DNA of 64,000 nucleotides from RGIG8700 sp045648505 (GTDB lineage Bacteria > Bacillota > Clostridia > RGIG6154). The position numbers and the translations under genes are program-made. Within the stretch, counting starts at the first letter, position 1; each line of letters opens with the position of its first letter. The stretch covers positions 1 to 64,000 of the forward strand of contig JAZROD010000027.1 of the NCBI GenBank assembly GCA_045648505.1. The letters are read 5' to 3'. The notes under the pieces are model-generated. The model searched no databases. It saw only the letters and a program-made list of their open reading frames with translations, and was not told where the DNA came from. Shown piece after piece: positions 40,329-48,410 of the stretch.

Positions 40329-41003
40329 ATGACTGAACTAACTTTAATACAAAGAGCAAAAAGGAAAGCACTAAAAAAACTTGCTCCGGTTCTTAGACCT
40401 ATTCGCAGGAAGTTTATAAATAATACTGATTTTACTATTATTTCCAACAATTGTTGGGGAGGATTAGTGTCGGACTACTTTGGACTGAGAAAAAATTCAC
40501 CAACAGTAGGATGCTATTTTTTATCCGAAGAATATATAAAATTTGTAACTAATCTTGAGCATTATCTTAACACAGAAATGCATATGATAGAGGCTAAAGA
40601 TTCTAAAAACTATGAGAAATATGTTGCCTTGAACAGTGGTGATGTTCCAATTGGAGTTCTTGACGATGTTGAAGTTGCATTCCAACATTATAGAGATCCT
40701 AAAAAAGCAAAAGAAACATGGAAAAAAAGAGTTGATCGTGTAAATTTTGAAAATATTATATTTAAATTTTCCCAAATGAATTATTGCGAAGAAAAACATT
40801 TAAAAGCCTTTGATGAGTTCAACTTCAGAGGAAAAAAAACAAAAAAGATAATGTTTGTAAATAATCCAAGACCAGAATTTAAAAGTGCAATTCATTACAA
40901 AGGATACGAGAAAGAAAACAAAATTTTGAATGATGCATACTTTTTCAAAAAGCACTTAAATTTGTACGCATTTATTAACGAAGGAAAACTTATTCAAAGA
41001 TAA
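40329..41003 (+). CDS. DUF1919 family polysaccharide-locus protein
   Basis: 224 residues. SNNCWGGLVSDYFGLRKNSPTVGCYFLSEEYIKF and the PIGVLDDVEVAFQHYRDPKKAKETWKKRVDRVN region match DUF1919, often found beside glycosyltransferases and suspected to be one. No membrane segment and no recognisable catalytic motif. RBS AAAGGAGAAAAAG. Followed by a sugar kinase gene after 15 bp. Confidence 0.8.
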   Translation: MTELTLIQRAKRKALKKLAPVLRPIRRKFINNTDFTIISNNCWGGLVSDYFGLRKNSPTVGCYFLSEEYIKFVTNLEHYLNTEMHMIEAKDSKNYEKYVALNSGDVPIGVLDDVEVAFQHYRDPKKAKETWKKRVDRVNFENIIFKFSQMNYCEEKHLKAFDEFNFRGKKTKKIMFVNNPRPEFKSAIHYKGYEKENKILNDAYFFKKHLNLYAFINEGKLIQR

Positions 41004-41018
41004 ATAAGGGGTAAAATT

Positions 41019-42200
41019 ATGAATTGTATAGTAAAATTCAATGAAATATATCAGAGAGAACCGGACGGGGTCGCTTTCTGTCCATACAGAGTTTGTCCTA
41101 TCGGTGCACACATTGACCATCAGATGGGAAAGATTACCGGTTTTGCAATTGATAAAGGCATTAGTATTGCATACCGCCCAAAACAAAATGGGGTAGTTGA
41201 ACTTGCTTCTTTACAGTTTGGTAAAAGAGCACAGTTCCATATAAACTCTGTACCAAAAGAATGTGAAAATGACTGGGCAGATTATTTAAGAGGTGCAACT
41301 TTGATGCTTGGCAGAAAGTTTACTCTTTCTGTAGGACTTTGCGGTGTTATAGAAGGTTCATTGCCAATCGGGGGATTGTCTTCTTCTGCGGCGGTTATAA
41401 TTGCATTTTTAACTGCACTTTGCAAAGTGAATAACATAGTCATTTCTCAGCAAGATCTTATAATCACAGCACTTCGTGCTGAAAGGGAATATGTTGGAGT
41501 AAGAGTGGGAAAGCTTGACCAGTCTTGCGAAGTATATTGCAGAAAAGAAAGTCTTTTATATATGGATATGAAAGACGATTCATATGAACTCATACCTCAA
41601 AATAAAAATATGAAGCCGTATGAGATAGGAATTTTTTTCAGTGGGATGGAGAGGAATCTTATAGGTTCAGGATATAATATGCGAGTAGATGAAGTTAAGT
41701 CGGCGGCATATGCACTTATGGCATTTTCAGGAATGGAATACGGAAAGTTTAAAGATACATTTTTGAGAGATGTACCTCAGGAAGTGTTTGAAAAATATAA
41801 AGAAAAGCTGCCTGAAAACTGGAAGAAAAGAGCAGAGCATTATTATAGTGAGTACAACAGAGTTGAAAAAGGTGCACAGGCTTGGCGAAACGGGGATATT
41901 GAGGAATTCGGCAGACTCATTTATGAAAGCGGACACAGCAGTATTTATAATTATGAAACAGGAGCAGACGAACTTAAAGAGATTTACAATATAATGAAAG
42001 ATACCAAGGGAATTTATGGCGGAAGATTCAGCGGTGCAGGATTTAAGGGCTGCTGTATGGCGATAGTTGACCCTGAACATAAAGAAGAAATTGAAAGAAC
42101 TGTAACCGAAAAATATATCAAGGCTTTCCCACAGTACAAAGATACATTTTCTGTACATTTCTGCAAAACTGCAGATGGATGCGGTGCACAGTTTGAATAA
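41019..42200 (+). CDS. GHMP sugar kinase, galacturonokinase/galactokinase-like
   Basis: 393 residues. The N-terminal CPYRVCPIGAHIDHQMG (21-37) takes the place of the galactokinase GRxNLIGEHTDY motif and resembles what I recall of plant galacturonokinase. GSLPIGGLSSSAAVI (ATP-binding GHMP motif 2, near 113-126), VGKLDQSCEV and the C-terminal GGRFSGAGFKGCC complete the family. Product would be a sugar-1-phosphate, which the adjacent nucleotidyltransferase could activate. Substrate (galacturonate, galactose or another) is inferred. Confidence 0.82.
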   Translation: MNCIVKFNEIYQREPDGVAFCPYRVCPIGAHIDHQMGKITGFAIDKGISIAYRPKQNGVVELASLQFGKRAQFHINSVPKECENDWADYLRGATLMLGRKFTLSVGLCGVIEGSLPIGGLSSSAAVIIAFLTALCKVNNIVISQQDLIITALRAEREYVGVRVGKLDQSCEVYCRKESLLYMDMKDDSYELIPQNKNMKPYEIGIFFSGMERNLIGSGYNMRVDEVKSAAYALMAFSGMEYGKFKDTFLRDVPQEVFEKYKEKLPENWKKRAEHYYSEYNRVEKGAQAWRNGDIEEFGRLIYESGHSSIYNYETGADELKEIYNIMKDTKGIYGGRFSGAGFKGCCMAIVDPEHKEEIERTVTEKYIKAFPQYKDTFSVHFCKTADGCGAQFE

Positions 42201-42212
42201 AGGAGTAATAAA

Positions 42213-42959
42213 ATGAAATGTCTTATATTGGCGGCAGGGTATGCCACAAGATTATATCCGCTGACTGAAAACTTCCCAAAACCACTTTTCGAGGTTAATG
42301 GAAAAACAATACTTGACTGGCTGTTGGACGATATAGATGCATCAGGAAAAATAAATGAATATGTTGTTATTTCAAACAATAAGTTCATAAGTCATTTTGA
42401 GAAGTGGGCAAAGGAAAAAGAGTTGTCTGCACCTATAACAGTCCTCAATGATGGCTCAAACGACAATGACAGCAGACTTGGAGCGGTAGCGGATATTAAA
42501 TTTGCCATTGATTCTTTGAAAATTGATGAAGATATTCTGGTTATAGCAGGAGATAATGTTCTTGATTTCTCACTGTGTAAATTCATTGAATATGCAGAAA
42601 TGAAAAAAGCACCTTGCGTAATGAGATACTATGAAGACAGAATTGAAAAACTCAGAAAAACAGGTGTGGCAACCGTAAATGAAGAGGGGCTTATAACTGC
42701 AATGGAAGAAAAGCCTGCCGAGCCAAAATCAAACTGGTGTGTTCCTCCTTTTTATGCCTACCCAAAAGATACTCTTTCACAAATAGAGCAGGGAATTAAG
42801 GACGGATGCAAAACAGATGCACCCGGAAGCTTTGTTACATATCTGGCAGAAAAACAAAAGGTATATGCAATGGAAATGCCGGGGAAAAGGTATGATATAG
42901 GCGACCTTAAAAGTTATAAAGAAGTAAATGATATTTATAAAGGCATACTTCAGTATTGA
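42213..42959 (+). CDS. Sugar-1-phosphate nucleotidyltransferase
   Basis: 248 residues, nucleotidyltransferase fold. LILAAGYATRLYPLTENFPKPLFEV is the NTP-binding signature (GxxTRLxPLT...KPxxxV). ILVIAGDNVLD holds the metal-binding Asp, and EEKPAEPKSNW follows. It lies 12 bp after the GHMP kinase, so both may form a salvage pair that makes an NDP-sugar from a free sugar. RBS AAAGGAG. Confidence 0.87.
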   Translation: MKCLILAAGYATRLYPLTENFPKPLFEVNGKTILDWLLDDIDASGKINEYVVISNNKFISHFEKWAKEKELSAPITVLNDGSNDNDSRLGAVADIKFAIDSLKIDEDILVIAGDNVLDFSLCKFIEYAEMKKAPCVMRYYEDRIEKLRKTGVATVNEEGLITAMEEKPAEPKSNWCVPPFYAYPKDTLSQIEQGIKDGCKTDAPGSFVTYLAEKQKVYAMEMPGKRYDIGDLKSYKEVNDIYKGILQY

Positions 42960-43010
42960 ATAATCTGTTACAATTAAGAATATTTTTACTAAAGAAAAGA
43001 GGACAATAAG

Positions 43011-44111
43011 ATGAGAAAAGTTATAGGCGGTGTGATTGTTTGCGCGGTTTTGTTGGTGCTGTCTGCAAGTGTTGTTTCTGCGGCGAAATCAGGGAAATAC
43101 ACATATACAACATCAGGTGGGAAAGCCACTATTAGTGGTGTTGATACAAGCATTTCCGGAGAGGTGGTAATTCCGTCAACTCTTGGAGGATGTCCTGTAA
43201 CTGCAATTGGCAATGAAGCATTCTTTATGTGCTCGTCTATAACAAGTATAACAATTCCCGATACTGTAACAAGTATAGGGAATTCTGCTTTTTATAATTG
43301 CAGTGCATTAACAAAAATTGAAATTCCTACAGGCGTGAAAATTGTAAAAGAAAGTGCTTTTGCTGAGTGCAAAAAGCTTAAGGATATTAATATATCAGAG
43401 TCAAATACTTATATAAGCTTTACAGACGGAATACTTTATAGTGGTACTACGGCAATATTTTGTTCTGATGCATATTATGCAACAAATAACATAACTGAAG
43501 TAAGGATTAAAGACGGAACAGACAAAATAGGTGCGTATGCCTTTGCAAAGTGCGACAGTCTTACAAAGGTTGAGTTGCCTGAAAGCGTAATTTCTATTGG
43601 TGATTATGCTTTTGAGGTTTGCAAAAATTTGAAAGAAATCGAAGTAGGTGAAAATGTAACAAGTATAGGCGAATATGCTTTTATGGAAAATTTTTCATTG
43701 CAGAATGTAACCTATAAAGGAACAAATGAACCGATTATGGGTGAAGGTGTTTTTGAAAGTTGTACAGCTTTAGAAATAGTATCTGTTACAGGTGATTACG
43801 AAGGCGATACATTTGGAGATTATCCGGTTACAGAGGTTGATTCTGAAACAAAAATTTCAATTTCTGAAGAGGGTGCGATAATTACAGTAGAAAATTTATC
43901 GGATGTATGTAAGTTGATTGTTGCAAGTTATTTGGATGAAAACTTGGTTGATTGTAAAATAACAGAAATTTCAAATGGCGGTGATTACAAGCTTTCTGAT
44001 ATGAGTGGCTTTATTTATGACGAACTTAATACCGATATTATCAGAGTGTTTCTGTGGAAAAATATGATTGATTTTGAGCCTATTTGCGGAAGTGAGGAAT
44101 ATACTTATTGA
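43011..44111 (+). CDS. Secreted BspA-like leucine-rich-repeat protein
   Basis: 366 residues. Signal peptide at about 1-24 (cleavage near VSAA). About six LRR_5 (BspA/TpLRR) repeats between 30 and 240, for example ITSITIPDTVTSIGNSAFYN and LTKVELPESVISIGDYAFEV. The C-terminal 110 residues have no repeat. Such proteins bind host or bacterial ligands. Its place inside a polysaccharide operon is odd; it has a good RBS and overlaps the next gene, so it is truly co-transcribed. No wall anchor is visible. Confidence 0.85.
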   Translation: MRKVIGGVIVCAVLLVLSASVVSAAKSGKYTYTTSGGKATISGVDTSISGEVVIPSTLGGCPVTAIGNEAFFMCSSITSITIPDTVTSIGNSAFYNCSALTKIEIPTGVKIVKESAFAECKKLKDINISESNTYISFTDGILYSGTTAIFCSDAYYATNNITEVRIKDGTDKIGAYAFAKCDSLTKVELPESVISIGDYAFEVCKNLKEIEVGENVTSIGEYAFMENFSLQNVTYKGTNEPIMGEGVFESCTALEIVSVTGDYEGDTFGDYPVTEVDSETKISISEEGAIITVENLSDVCKLIVASYLDENLVDCKITEISNGGDYKLSDMSGFIYDELNTDIIRVFLWKNMIDFEPICGSEEYTY

Positions 44112-45106
44112 TGACAGTTTTGATAACTGGCGGGGCGGGGTTTATTGGTTACAACTTTGTATATTATATGTTGGAAAAGTACCCGCAGTATAAAATAGTG
44201 TGTGTGGACAAGCTTACACGCACGGGAAATATTGAAACCTTGGAAATGGCACTTAAAAATGACAATTTTGTGTTTTACAAGGCGGATATATGTAATAAGG
44301 AAGAAATAGAGGAGATTTTTGAAAAAGAATCCCCTTGTGTTGTTGTGAATTTTGCGGCAGAAAACAATGTTGATCGCAGTATTGAAGACCCTGGTATTTT
44401 CTTAAAGACAAATATTTTAGGGACTCAGGTTCTGATGGATGCATCTATTAAATATGGAGTAAAAAGATACCATCAGGTATCAACTGATGAAGTTTACGGA
44501 GATTTGCCTTTAGACAGACCTGATTTGTTCTTTACAGAAACAACTCCTATACACACATCAAGTCCTTATTCTGCATCAAAGGCATCTGCAGACCTTCTTG
44601 TTATGGCATATCACAGAACATTTGGCTTGTCTGTAACAATTTCAAGATGCTCAAACAACTACGGTCCGTATCAGTTCATAGAAAGCTTAATACCTAAAAT
44701 GATAATAAAGGCGTTAAATGACGAAAAACTTCCGGTTTACGGTGAAGGTCTTAATGTTCGTGATTGGCTTTATGTAGGCGACCATTGCAAGGCTATAGAT
44801 TTAATTATCCACAACGGAAAAGTTGGAGAAGTTTACAATATTGGCGGACACAACGAAAAACAAAACATTGAAGTTGTAAAACTTATATTAAAAGCACTTG
44901 ACAAGCCAGAAAGTCTTATTACTTATGTAACAGACAGAAAAGGACACGATTTGAGATATGCAATTGATCCTGCGAAAATTCATTCAGAGCTTGGTTGGTT
45001 GCCTGAAACACCATTTGATAAAGGTATAGTTGAAACAATTAACTGGTATCTTGAAAATAAAGAATGGTGGGAAAGAATTTTAAACGGAGAATATTTAAAG
45101 CACTAA
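44111..45106 (+). CDS. dTDP-glucose 4,6-dehydratase-like NAD-dependent epimerase/dehydratase
   Basis: 331 residues from the ATG that overlaps the previous stop (TGATG). LITGGAGFIGYNFVYYM (NAD binding), STDEVYGDLP (Thr-Asp-Glu of RmlB dehydratases), YSASKASAD (Tyr-x3-Lys) and NNYGPYQFIESLIP all match RmlB. Converts an NDP-glucose to the 4-keto-6-deoxy form. rmlA, rmlC and rmlD are absent here, so the final sugar depends on other genes. Last gene of the operon; its stop lies in the terminator stem. Confidence 0.9.
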   Translation: MTVLITGGAGFIGYNFVYYMLEKYPQYKIVCVDKLTRTGNIETLEMALKNDNFVFYKADICNKEEIEEIFEKESPCVVVNFAAENNVDRSIEDPGIFLKTNILGTQVLMDASIKYGVKRYHQVSTDEVYGDLPLDRPDLFFTETTPIHTSSPYSASKASADLLVMAYHRTFGLSVTISRCSNNYGPYQFIESLIPKMIIKALNDEKLPVYGEGLNVRDWLYVGDHCKAIDLIIHNGKVGEVYNIGGHNEKQNIEVVKLILKALDKPESLITYVTDRKGHDLRYAIDPAKIHSELGWLPETPFDKGIVETINWYLENKEWWERILNGEYLKH

Positions 45107-45136
45107 AAAAAGAGCCGTGAGGCTCTTTTTTAGTGC
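45100..45136. terminator. Bidirectional terminator closing the polysaccharide operon
   Basis: GCACTAAAAAAAGAGCC (45100-45116) pairs with GGCTCTTTTTTAGTGC (45121-45136), GTGA loop, T-rich on both strands; shared with uraA. Confidence 0.9.
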
Positions 45137-45143
45137 TTTATTA

Positions 45144-46480
45144 TCAAACTTTGAAGTTTACTGATGTATCGCCCTGAAGTTCTTTGCCGAATTCGTAATC
45201 CTTACCTGGAAGGATTGCGTTGATGATGATACCTACGAGAGCTGCAACTGCAAGACCAGAAAGGCTGATTGTGATTGAACCAAGCTGGAATGAAACTGCA
45301 CCTGCTGTTGAGTAGTTGATACCGATTGAAAGAACTAAGATTAAAGCTGCGATAATAACATTTCTTGATTTTGTGAAGTCAACTTTGTTTTCAACAATGT
45401 TTCTTACGCCGACAGCTGAAATCATACCGTAGAGGATAAGTGATACACCGCCTACAACTGCTGTTGGCATTGAGTTGATTAATGCTGCAAATTTTGGTGA
45501 GAATGAGAATAAGATAGCAAAGTATGCTGCAATTCTTACAACTTTAGGGTCATATACTTTTGTTAAAGCAAGAACGCCTGTGTTTTCACCGTATGTTGTG
45601 TTTGCAGGAGCACCGAAGAGTGCTGCAAGAGCTGTTGCAAGACCGTCACCTAAAAGAGTTCTGTGGAGGCCCGGTTCTTCAATGTAGTTCTTTTCAACTG
45701 TTGAGCTGATAGCACAAACATCGCCGATATGTTCGATAATTGTTGCGATAGCGATTGGAACGATTGTGATAATTGTTGTAATAATTAATGAAACATCGCC
45801 GTTGCCGAAGAGTGAAAGAGCTGTGTCTTCCCAAGCAACAGGAAGTCCGATCCAGGCAGCTTCTTTAACTGCTGTGAAATCAACATTGCCTGTAACGGCT
45901 GCAACTACATATGATACAACTACGCCTAAAAGAATAGGAATAATTTTAATCATACCTTTGCCCCAGATGTTACAAACAATAATAACTACCATTGCAAGAA
46001 TTGCAAGCCACCAGTTAGCGGTGCAACTGTCGATAGCTGATTTTGAAAGGATAAGACCGATAGCGATGATAATCGGACCTGTAACAATCGGTGGGAAGAA
46101 CTTCATAACTTTTGCCGCACCGAAAATTTTGAAGAGTGCTGCAAGAATTACATATAAAAGACCTGCACAAGCAACACCGATACCTGCATAAGCAGAGAAG
46201 TGTGCAACGCCTGCATCTGCACAAAGTGCAGAGATTGCTGCATATCCGCCGAGGAATGCAAAGGATGAACCTAAAAATGCAGGAATTTTACCTTTTGTTA
46301 AAAGGTGGAATAAAAGTGTTCCAAGGCCTGCGAATAAAAGTGTTGCTGATACGCTTAAGCCTGTGATGAGTGGAACAAGAACTGTTGCTCCGAACATAGC
46401 GAACATATGCTGTGCGCCAAGAACGAGCATTCTGCCGCCGCCAAGAGTGCGAGCGTCATAAATTGCGTCTTTGTTTGACA
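45144..46480 (-). CDS. uraA: Uracil/xanthine permease (UraA family)
   Basis: Proton-coupled nucleobase symporter of the inner membrane. 445 residues from the ATG at 46480 (AGGGAG ten bases upstream); longer in-frame starts run through the leader RNA and are rejected. About 14 membrane segments; LVLGAQHMFAMFGATVLVPLITGL is the uracil-permease signature, and TYGENTGVLALTKVYDP is the conserved substrate-site motif. The 5' leader carries an attenuator (46515-46599), so expression is probably controlled by premature termination. Confidence 0.93.
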
Positions 46481-46514
46481 TTTTAAACATCTCCCTATTT
46501 ATTTTTTTTGATAC

Positions 46515-46599
46515 AAAAAATACCCCACCGCATAGCGGCAAGGTAAAAACTTTGAAGTGGTAAATTCTTGCCGGATGTTGCGTAAGAATTTTTATATCT
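46515..46599 (-). promoter_or_regulatory. Attenuator leader of uraA
   Basis: Three competing helices on the minus strand. First stem: AAATTCTT with AAGAATTT (plus-strand positions 46584-46591 and 46562-46569). Antiterminator: CGGCAAG (46567-46573) with CTTGCCG (46536-46542). Terminator: TACCTTGCCGC (46535-46545) with GCGGTGGGGTA (46521-46531), 11 bp including G-U pairs, then six T. The first stem and the terminator each exclude the antiterminator. I do not recognise a PyrR site or a known aptamer. Confidence 0.65.
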
Positions 46600-46606
46600 T
46601 TTTTAA

Positions 46607-46635
46607 ATGATAGCATAAAAAAAGCAATTTGTAAA
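46607..46635 (-). promoter_or_regulatory. Promoter of uraA
   Basis: Minus strand TTTACA (46630-46635), 17 bases, TATCAT (46607-46612) with TG before the -10. Confidence 0.6.
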
Positions 46636-46705
46636 GTACAAATTGTAGATGTGTGACGAAAAATATACTATATATAGTGCATACAAAAAAAGACGAAAAA
46701 TGTGC

Positions 46706-46734
46706 TTGACAAAAGGGATAAGCTATGGTATATT
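46706..46734 (+). promoter_or_regulatory. Promoter of rpmG-secE-nusG
   Basis: TTGACA (46706-46711), 17 bases, TATATT (46729-46734). The 110-base leader contains a CTTGTTG/CAACAGG hairpin. Confidence 0.75.
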
Positions 46735-46844
46735 TTAGTGTACACTTGTTGTGAAACTGCAACAGGTTTAATAAAGTCGCTTTTAAAAAAGGCAACAAAC
46801 AGGTTGAAAAATCTGTTAAGAATAGAAAACGGAGGAAATAAATT

Positions 46845-46994
46845 ATGCGTACTAAAATCACATTAGCTTGCACAGAATGCAAACAGAGAAATTATGACAC
46901 AATGAAAAACAAGAAAAACACACCAGACAGAATGGAAGTTAACAAATACTGCAGATTCTGCAAAAAACACACAGCTCATAAAGAAACAAAATAA
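46845..46994 (+). CDS. rpmG: 50S ribosomal protein L33
   Basis: 49 residues: MRTKITLACTECKQRNYDTMKNKKN then NKYCRFCKKHTAHKETK. CTEC and CRFC form the zinc ribbon of the cysteine-containing (C+) L33 form. Perfect GGAGG upstream. Gene order rpmG-secE-nusG-rplK-rplA is the standard one in Firmicutes. It is short, but length, composition and context leave little doubt. Confidence 0.95.
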   Translation: MRTKITLACTECKQRNYDTMKNKKNTPDRMEVNKYCRFCKKHTAHKETK

Positions 46995-47035
46995 GTTTCT
47001 CTTAAGCTAATTTTTTAAAAGGGAGGTTTATTTAA

Positions 47036-47236
47036 ATGAGCGAAAAGAAAGAAAAGAAAGGCTTTGGTGACGCTTTCAGAGGTTACAAAAGCGAATTCAA
47101 AAAAATTGTTTGGCCTTCATGGAAGACAATCCTTAAAAACACAGGCATAGTTGTTACATTTATTATTGTATTAGGTCTTTTTATTTACGGTGTAGACTTT
47201 TTATTCGGTTTATTATTTAAACTGATTGTAGGTTAA
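47036..47236 (+). CDS. secE: Preprotein translocase subunit SecE
   Basis: Small essential component of the SecYEG channel. 66 residues with a charged cytoplasmic N-terminus, the amphipathic YKSEFKKIVWPSWK segment characteristic of SecE, and a single membrane helix (about 38-63). RBS GGGAGG. Between rpmG and nusG as usual. Confidence 0.95.
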   Translation: MSEKKEKKGFGDAFRGYKSEFKKIVWPSWKTILKNTGIVVTFIIVLGLFIYGVDFLFGLLFKLIVG

Positions 47237-47278
47237 CTGTAAGGTTTCCTTATATAATAATAAGAAGGAGGAAGTCTT

Positions 47279-47803
47279 ATGTCACAGGAAGCTAAATGGT
47301 ATGTTGTTCACACATACTCAGGTTATGAAAACAAAGTTAAAGCAACTCTTGAAAAGAGCATCGAAAATAATAACCTTGGTCACTTGTTCTTCGATATTAA
47401 ATTACCGATGGAAGAAGTTATCGAAGTTAAAGATAATGTTCAGAAGAGTGTTATGAAGAAAATGCTTCCGGGTTATGTTATTATCAAAATGATTATGACA
47501 GATTTCAGCTGGTATATCGTTAGAAATACCAGAGGTGTTACCGGCTTCGTTGGTCCGGGGTCTAAACCGGTTCCTTTGACAGAAGCTGAAATTGAAAGAC
47601 TCGGCTTTGAGCAGAAATCTTATGCATTTAACTTTAAAATCGGTGATAACGTTCAGATTACTGCCGAAGCATTTAAAGATTTCGTTGGTATCGTTGAAGA
47701 TATCGACACAGAAAATAAGAAAGTTAAAGTTTCTGTTTTCGTTATGGGCAATGAAACCTCAATCGATTTCGATTTTGGCGAAGTTGAACCAATTGATGAT
47801 TAA
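47279..47803 (+). CDS. nusG: Transcription termination/antitermination protein NusG
   Basis: 174 residues: NGN domain (1-115; AKWYVVHTYSGYENKVKATLEK, LPGYVIIKM, GVTGFVGPGSKPVPL) and C-terminal KOW domain (FKIGDNVQITAEAFKDFVGIVEDID). Binds RNA polymerase and links it to Rho or ribosomal S10. RBS GGAGGAAG. Same operon as secE. Confidence 0.97.
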   Translation: MSQEAKWYVVHTYSGYENKVKATLEKSIENNNLGHLFFDIKLPMEEVIEVKDNVQKSVMKKMLPGYVIIKMIMTDFSWYIVRNTRGVTGFVGPGSKPVPLTEAEIERLGFEQKSYAFNFKIGDNVQITAEAFKDFVGIVEDIDTENKKVKVSVFVMGNETSIDFDFGEVEPIDD

Positions 47804-47841
47804 GCTTATATGTGCCTAATGATTTAGGCGTATATATAGAT

Positions 47842-47886
47842 TAGTGGGAGAGTAATCACTCGCTAAGGTTGCACGAGCAACCACTA
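47842..47886 (+). promoter_or_regulatory. Structured site upstream of rplK (probable L1-binding mimic)
   Basis: TAGTGG (47842-47847) pairs with CCACTA (47881-47886); inside are GAG/CTC and GGTTGC/GCAACC hairpins. The GTGGGAG start resembles the L1-binding site of 23S rRNA used for feedback on the rplK-rplA operon. A related motif recurs at 48365. Confidence 0.5.
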
Positions 47887-47917
47887 CCACATTTATATGA
47901 AGGAGGTGCACTTTACA

Positions 47918-48343
47918 GTGGCACAGAAAGTATCAGGTTACATTAAGTTGCAGATTCCCGCAGGTAAAGCAACACCGGCTCCACCGGTAGGTCCTGCATT
48001 AGGTCAGCATGGTGTTAACATCGTTCAGTTCACAAAAGAATTCAACGAAAGAACAGCGAAAGACATGGGTCTTATCATCCCTGTTGTTATCACAGTTTAT
48101 GCAGACAGATCATTCAGTTTTATCACAAAAACTCCACCAGCAGCAGTTCTTCTTAAGAAGGCATGCAAAATCGAAAGCGGTTCTGGAGTACCTAACAAAA
48201 CTAAGGTTGCTAAAATCTCTAAAGCAGATTTACAGGCAATCGCAGAACAGAAAATGCCTGACTTAAACGCTGCTTCAGTTGAAGCTGCAATGAGCATGAT
48301 TGCAGGAACAGCAAGAAGTATGGGTATTACAGTAGAAGAATAA
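47918..48343 (+). CDS. rplK: 50S ribosomal protein L11
   Basis: Part of the GTPase-associated centre. Start chosen at the GTG at 47918, 11 bases after AAGGAGG, giving 141 residues, the standard L11 length, and the usual MAQKVSGYIKLQIPAGKA start; the upstream in-frame ATG at 47897 overlaps the ribosome-binding site. Proline-rich ATPAPPVGPALGQHGVNI and C-terminal GTARSMGITVE are family hallmarks. Confidence 0.96.
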   Translation: MAQKVSGYIKLQIPAGKATPAPPVGPALGQHGVNIVQFTKEFNERTAKDMGLIIPVVITVYADRSFSFITKTPPAAVLLKKACKIESGSGVPNKTKVAKISKADLQAIAEQKMPDLNAASVEAAMSMIAGTARSMGITVEE

Positions 48344-48348
48344 TTTGA

Positions 48349-48397
48349 TGGTCTTTTTAGACCGGGTGGGAGGAATTTTTTCCGCCATAACCACTTA
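48349..48397 (+). promoter_or_regulatory. Second GTGGGAG structured site, between rplK and rplA
   Basis: GGTCT/AGACC hairpin (48350-48363) is followed by GGTGGGAGG ... TCC ... ACCACT, with GTGG pairing to CCAC. Same form as the site before rplK; a candidate L1 feedback site. Confidence 0.5.
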
Positions 48398-48410
48398 AGG
48401 AGGATTTAAC

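Noticed and set aside
25091..45106. Phage or transposon cargo
   Set aside because: No integrase, transposase or target-site repeats border the locus; it is delimited by an ordinary promoter and terminator.
45144..46616. Longer uraA start with about 45 extra residues
   Set aside because: The extension is translated from the attenuator leader; AGGGAG and family alignment place the start at 46480.
46735..46844. tRNA-Trp or other tRNA near rpmG-secE, as in some Firmicutes
   Set aside because: No acceptor stem pairing or GTTCGA-type T-loop is present here; I found no tRNA anywhere in the window.
47897..47917. Upstream ATG for rplK
   Set aside because: It overlaps the ribosome-binding site and would add seven residues to an otherwise exactly 141-residue L11.
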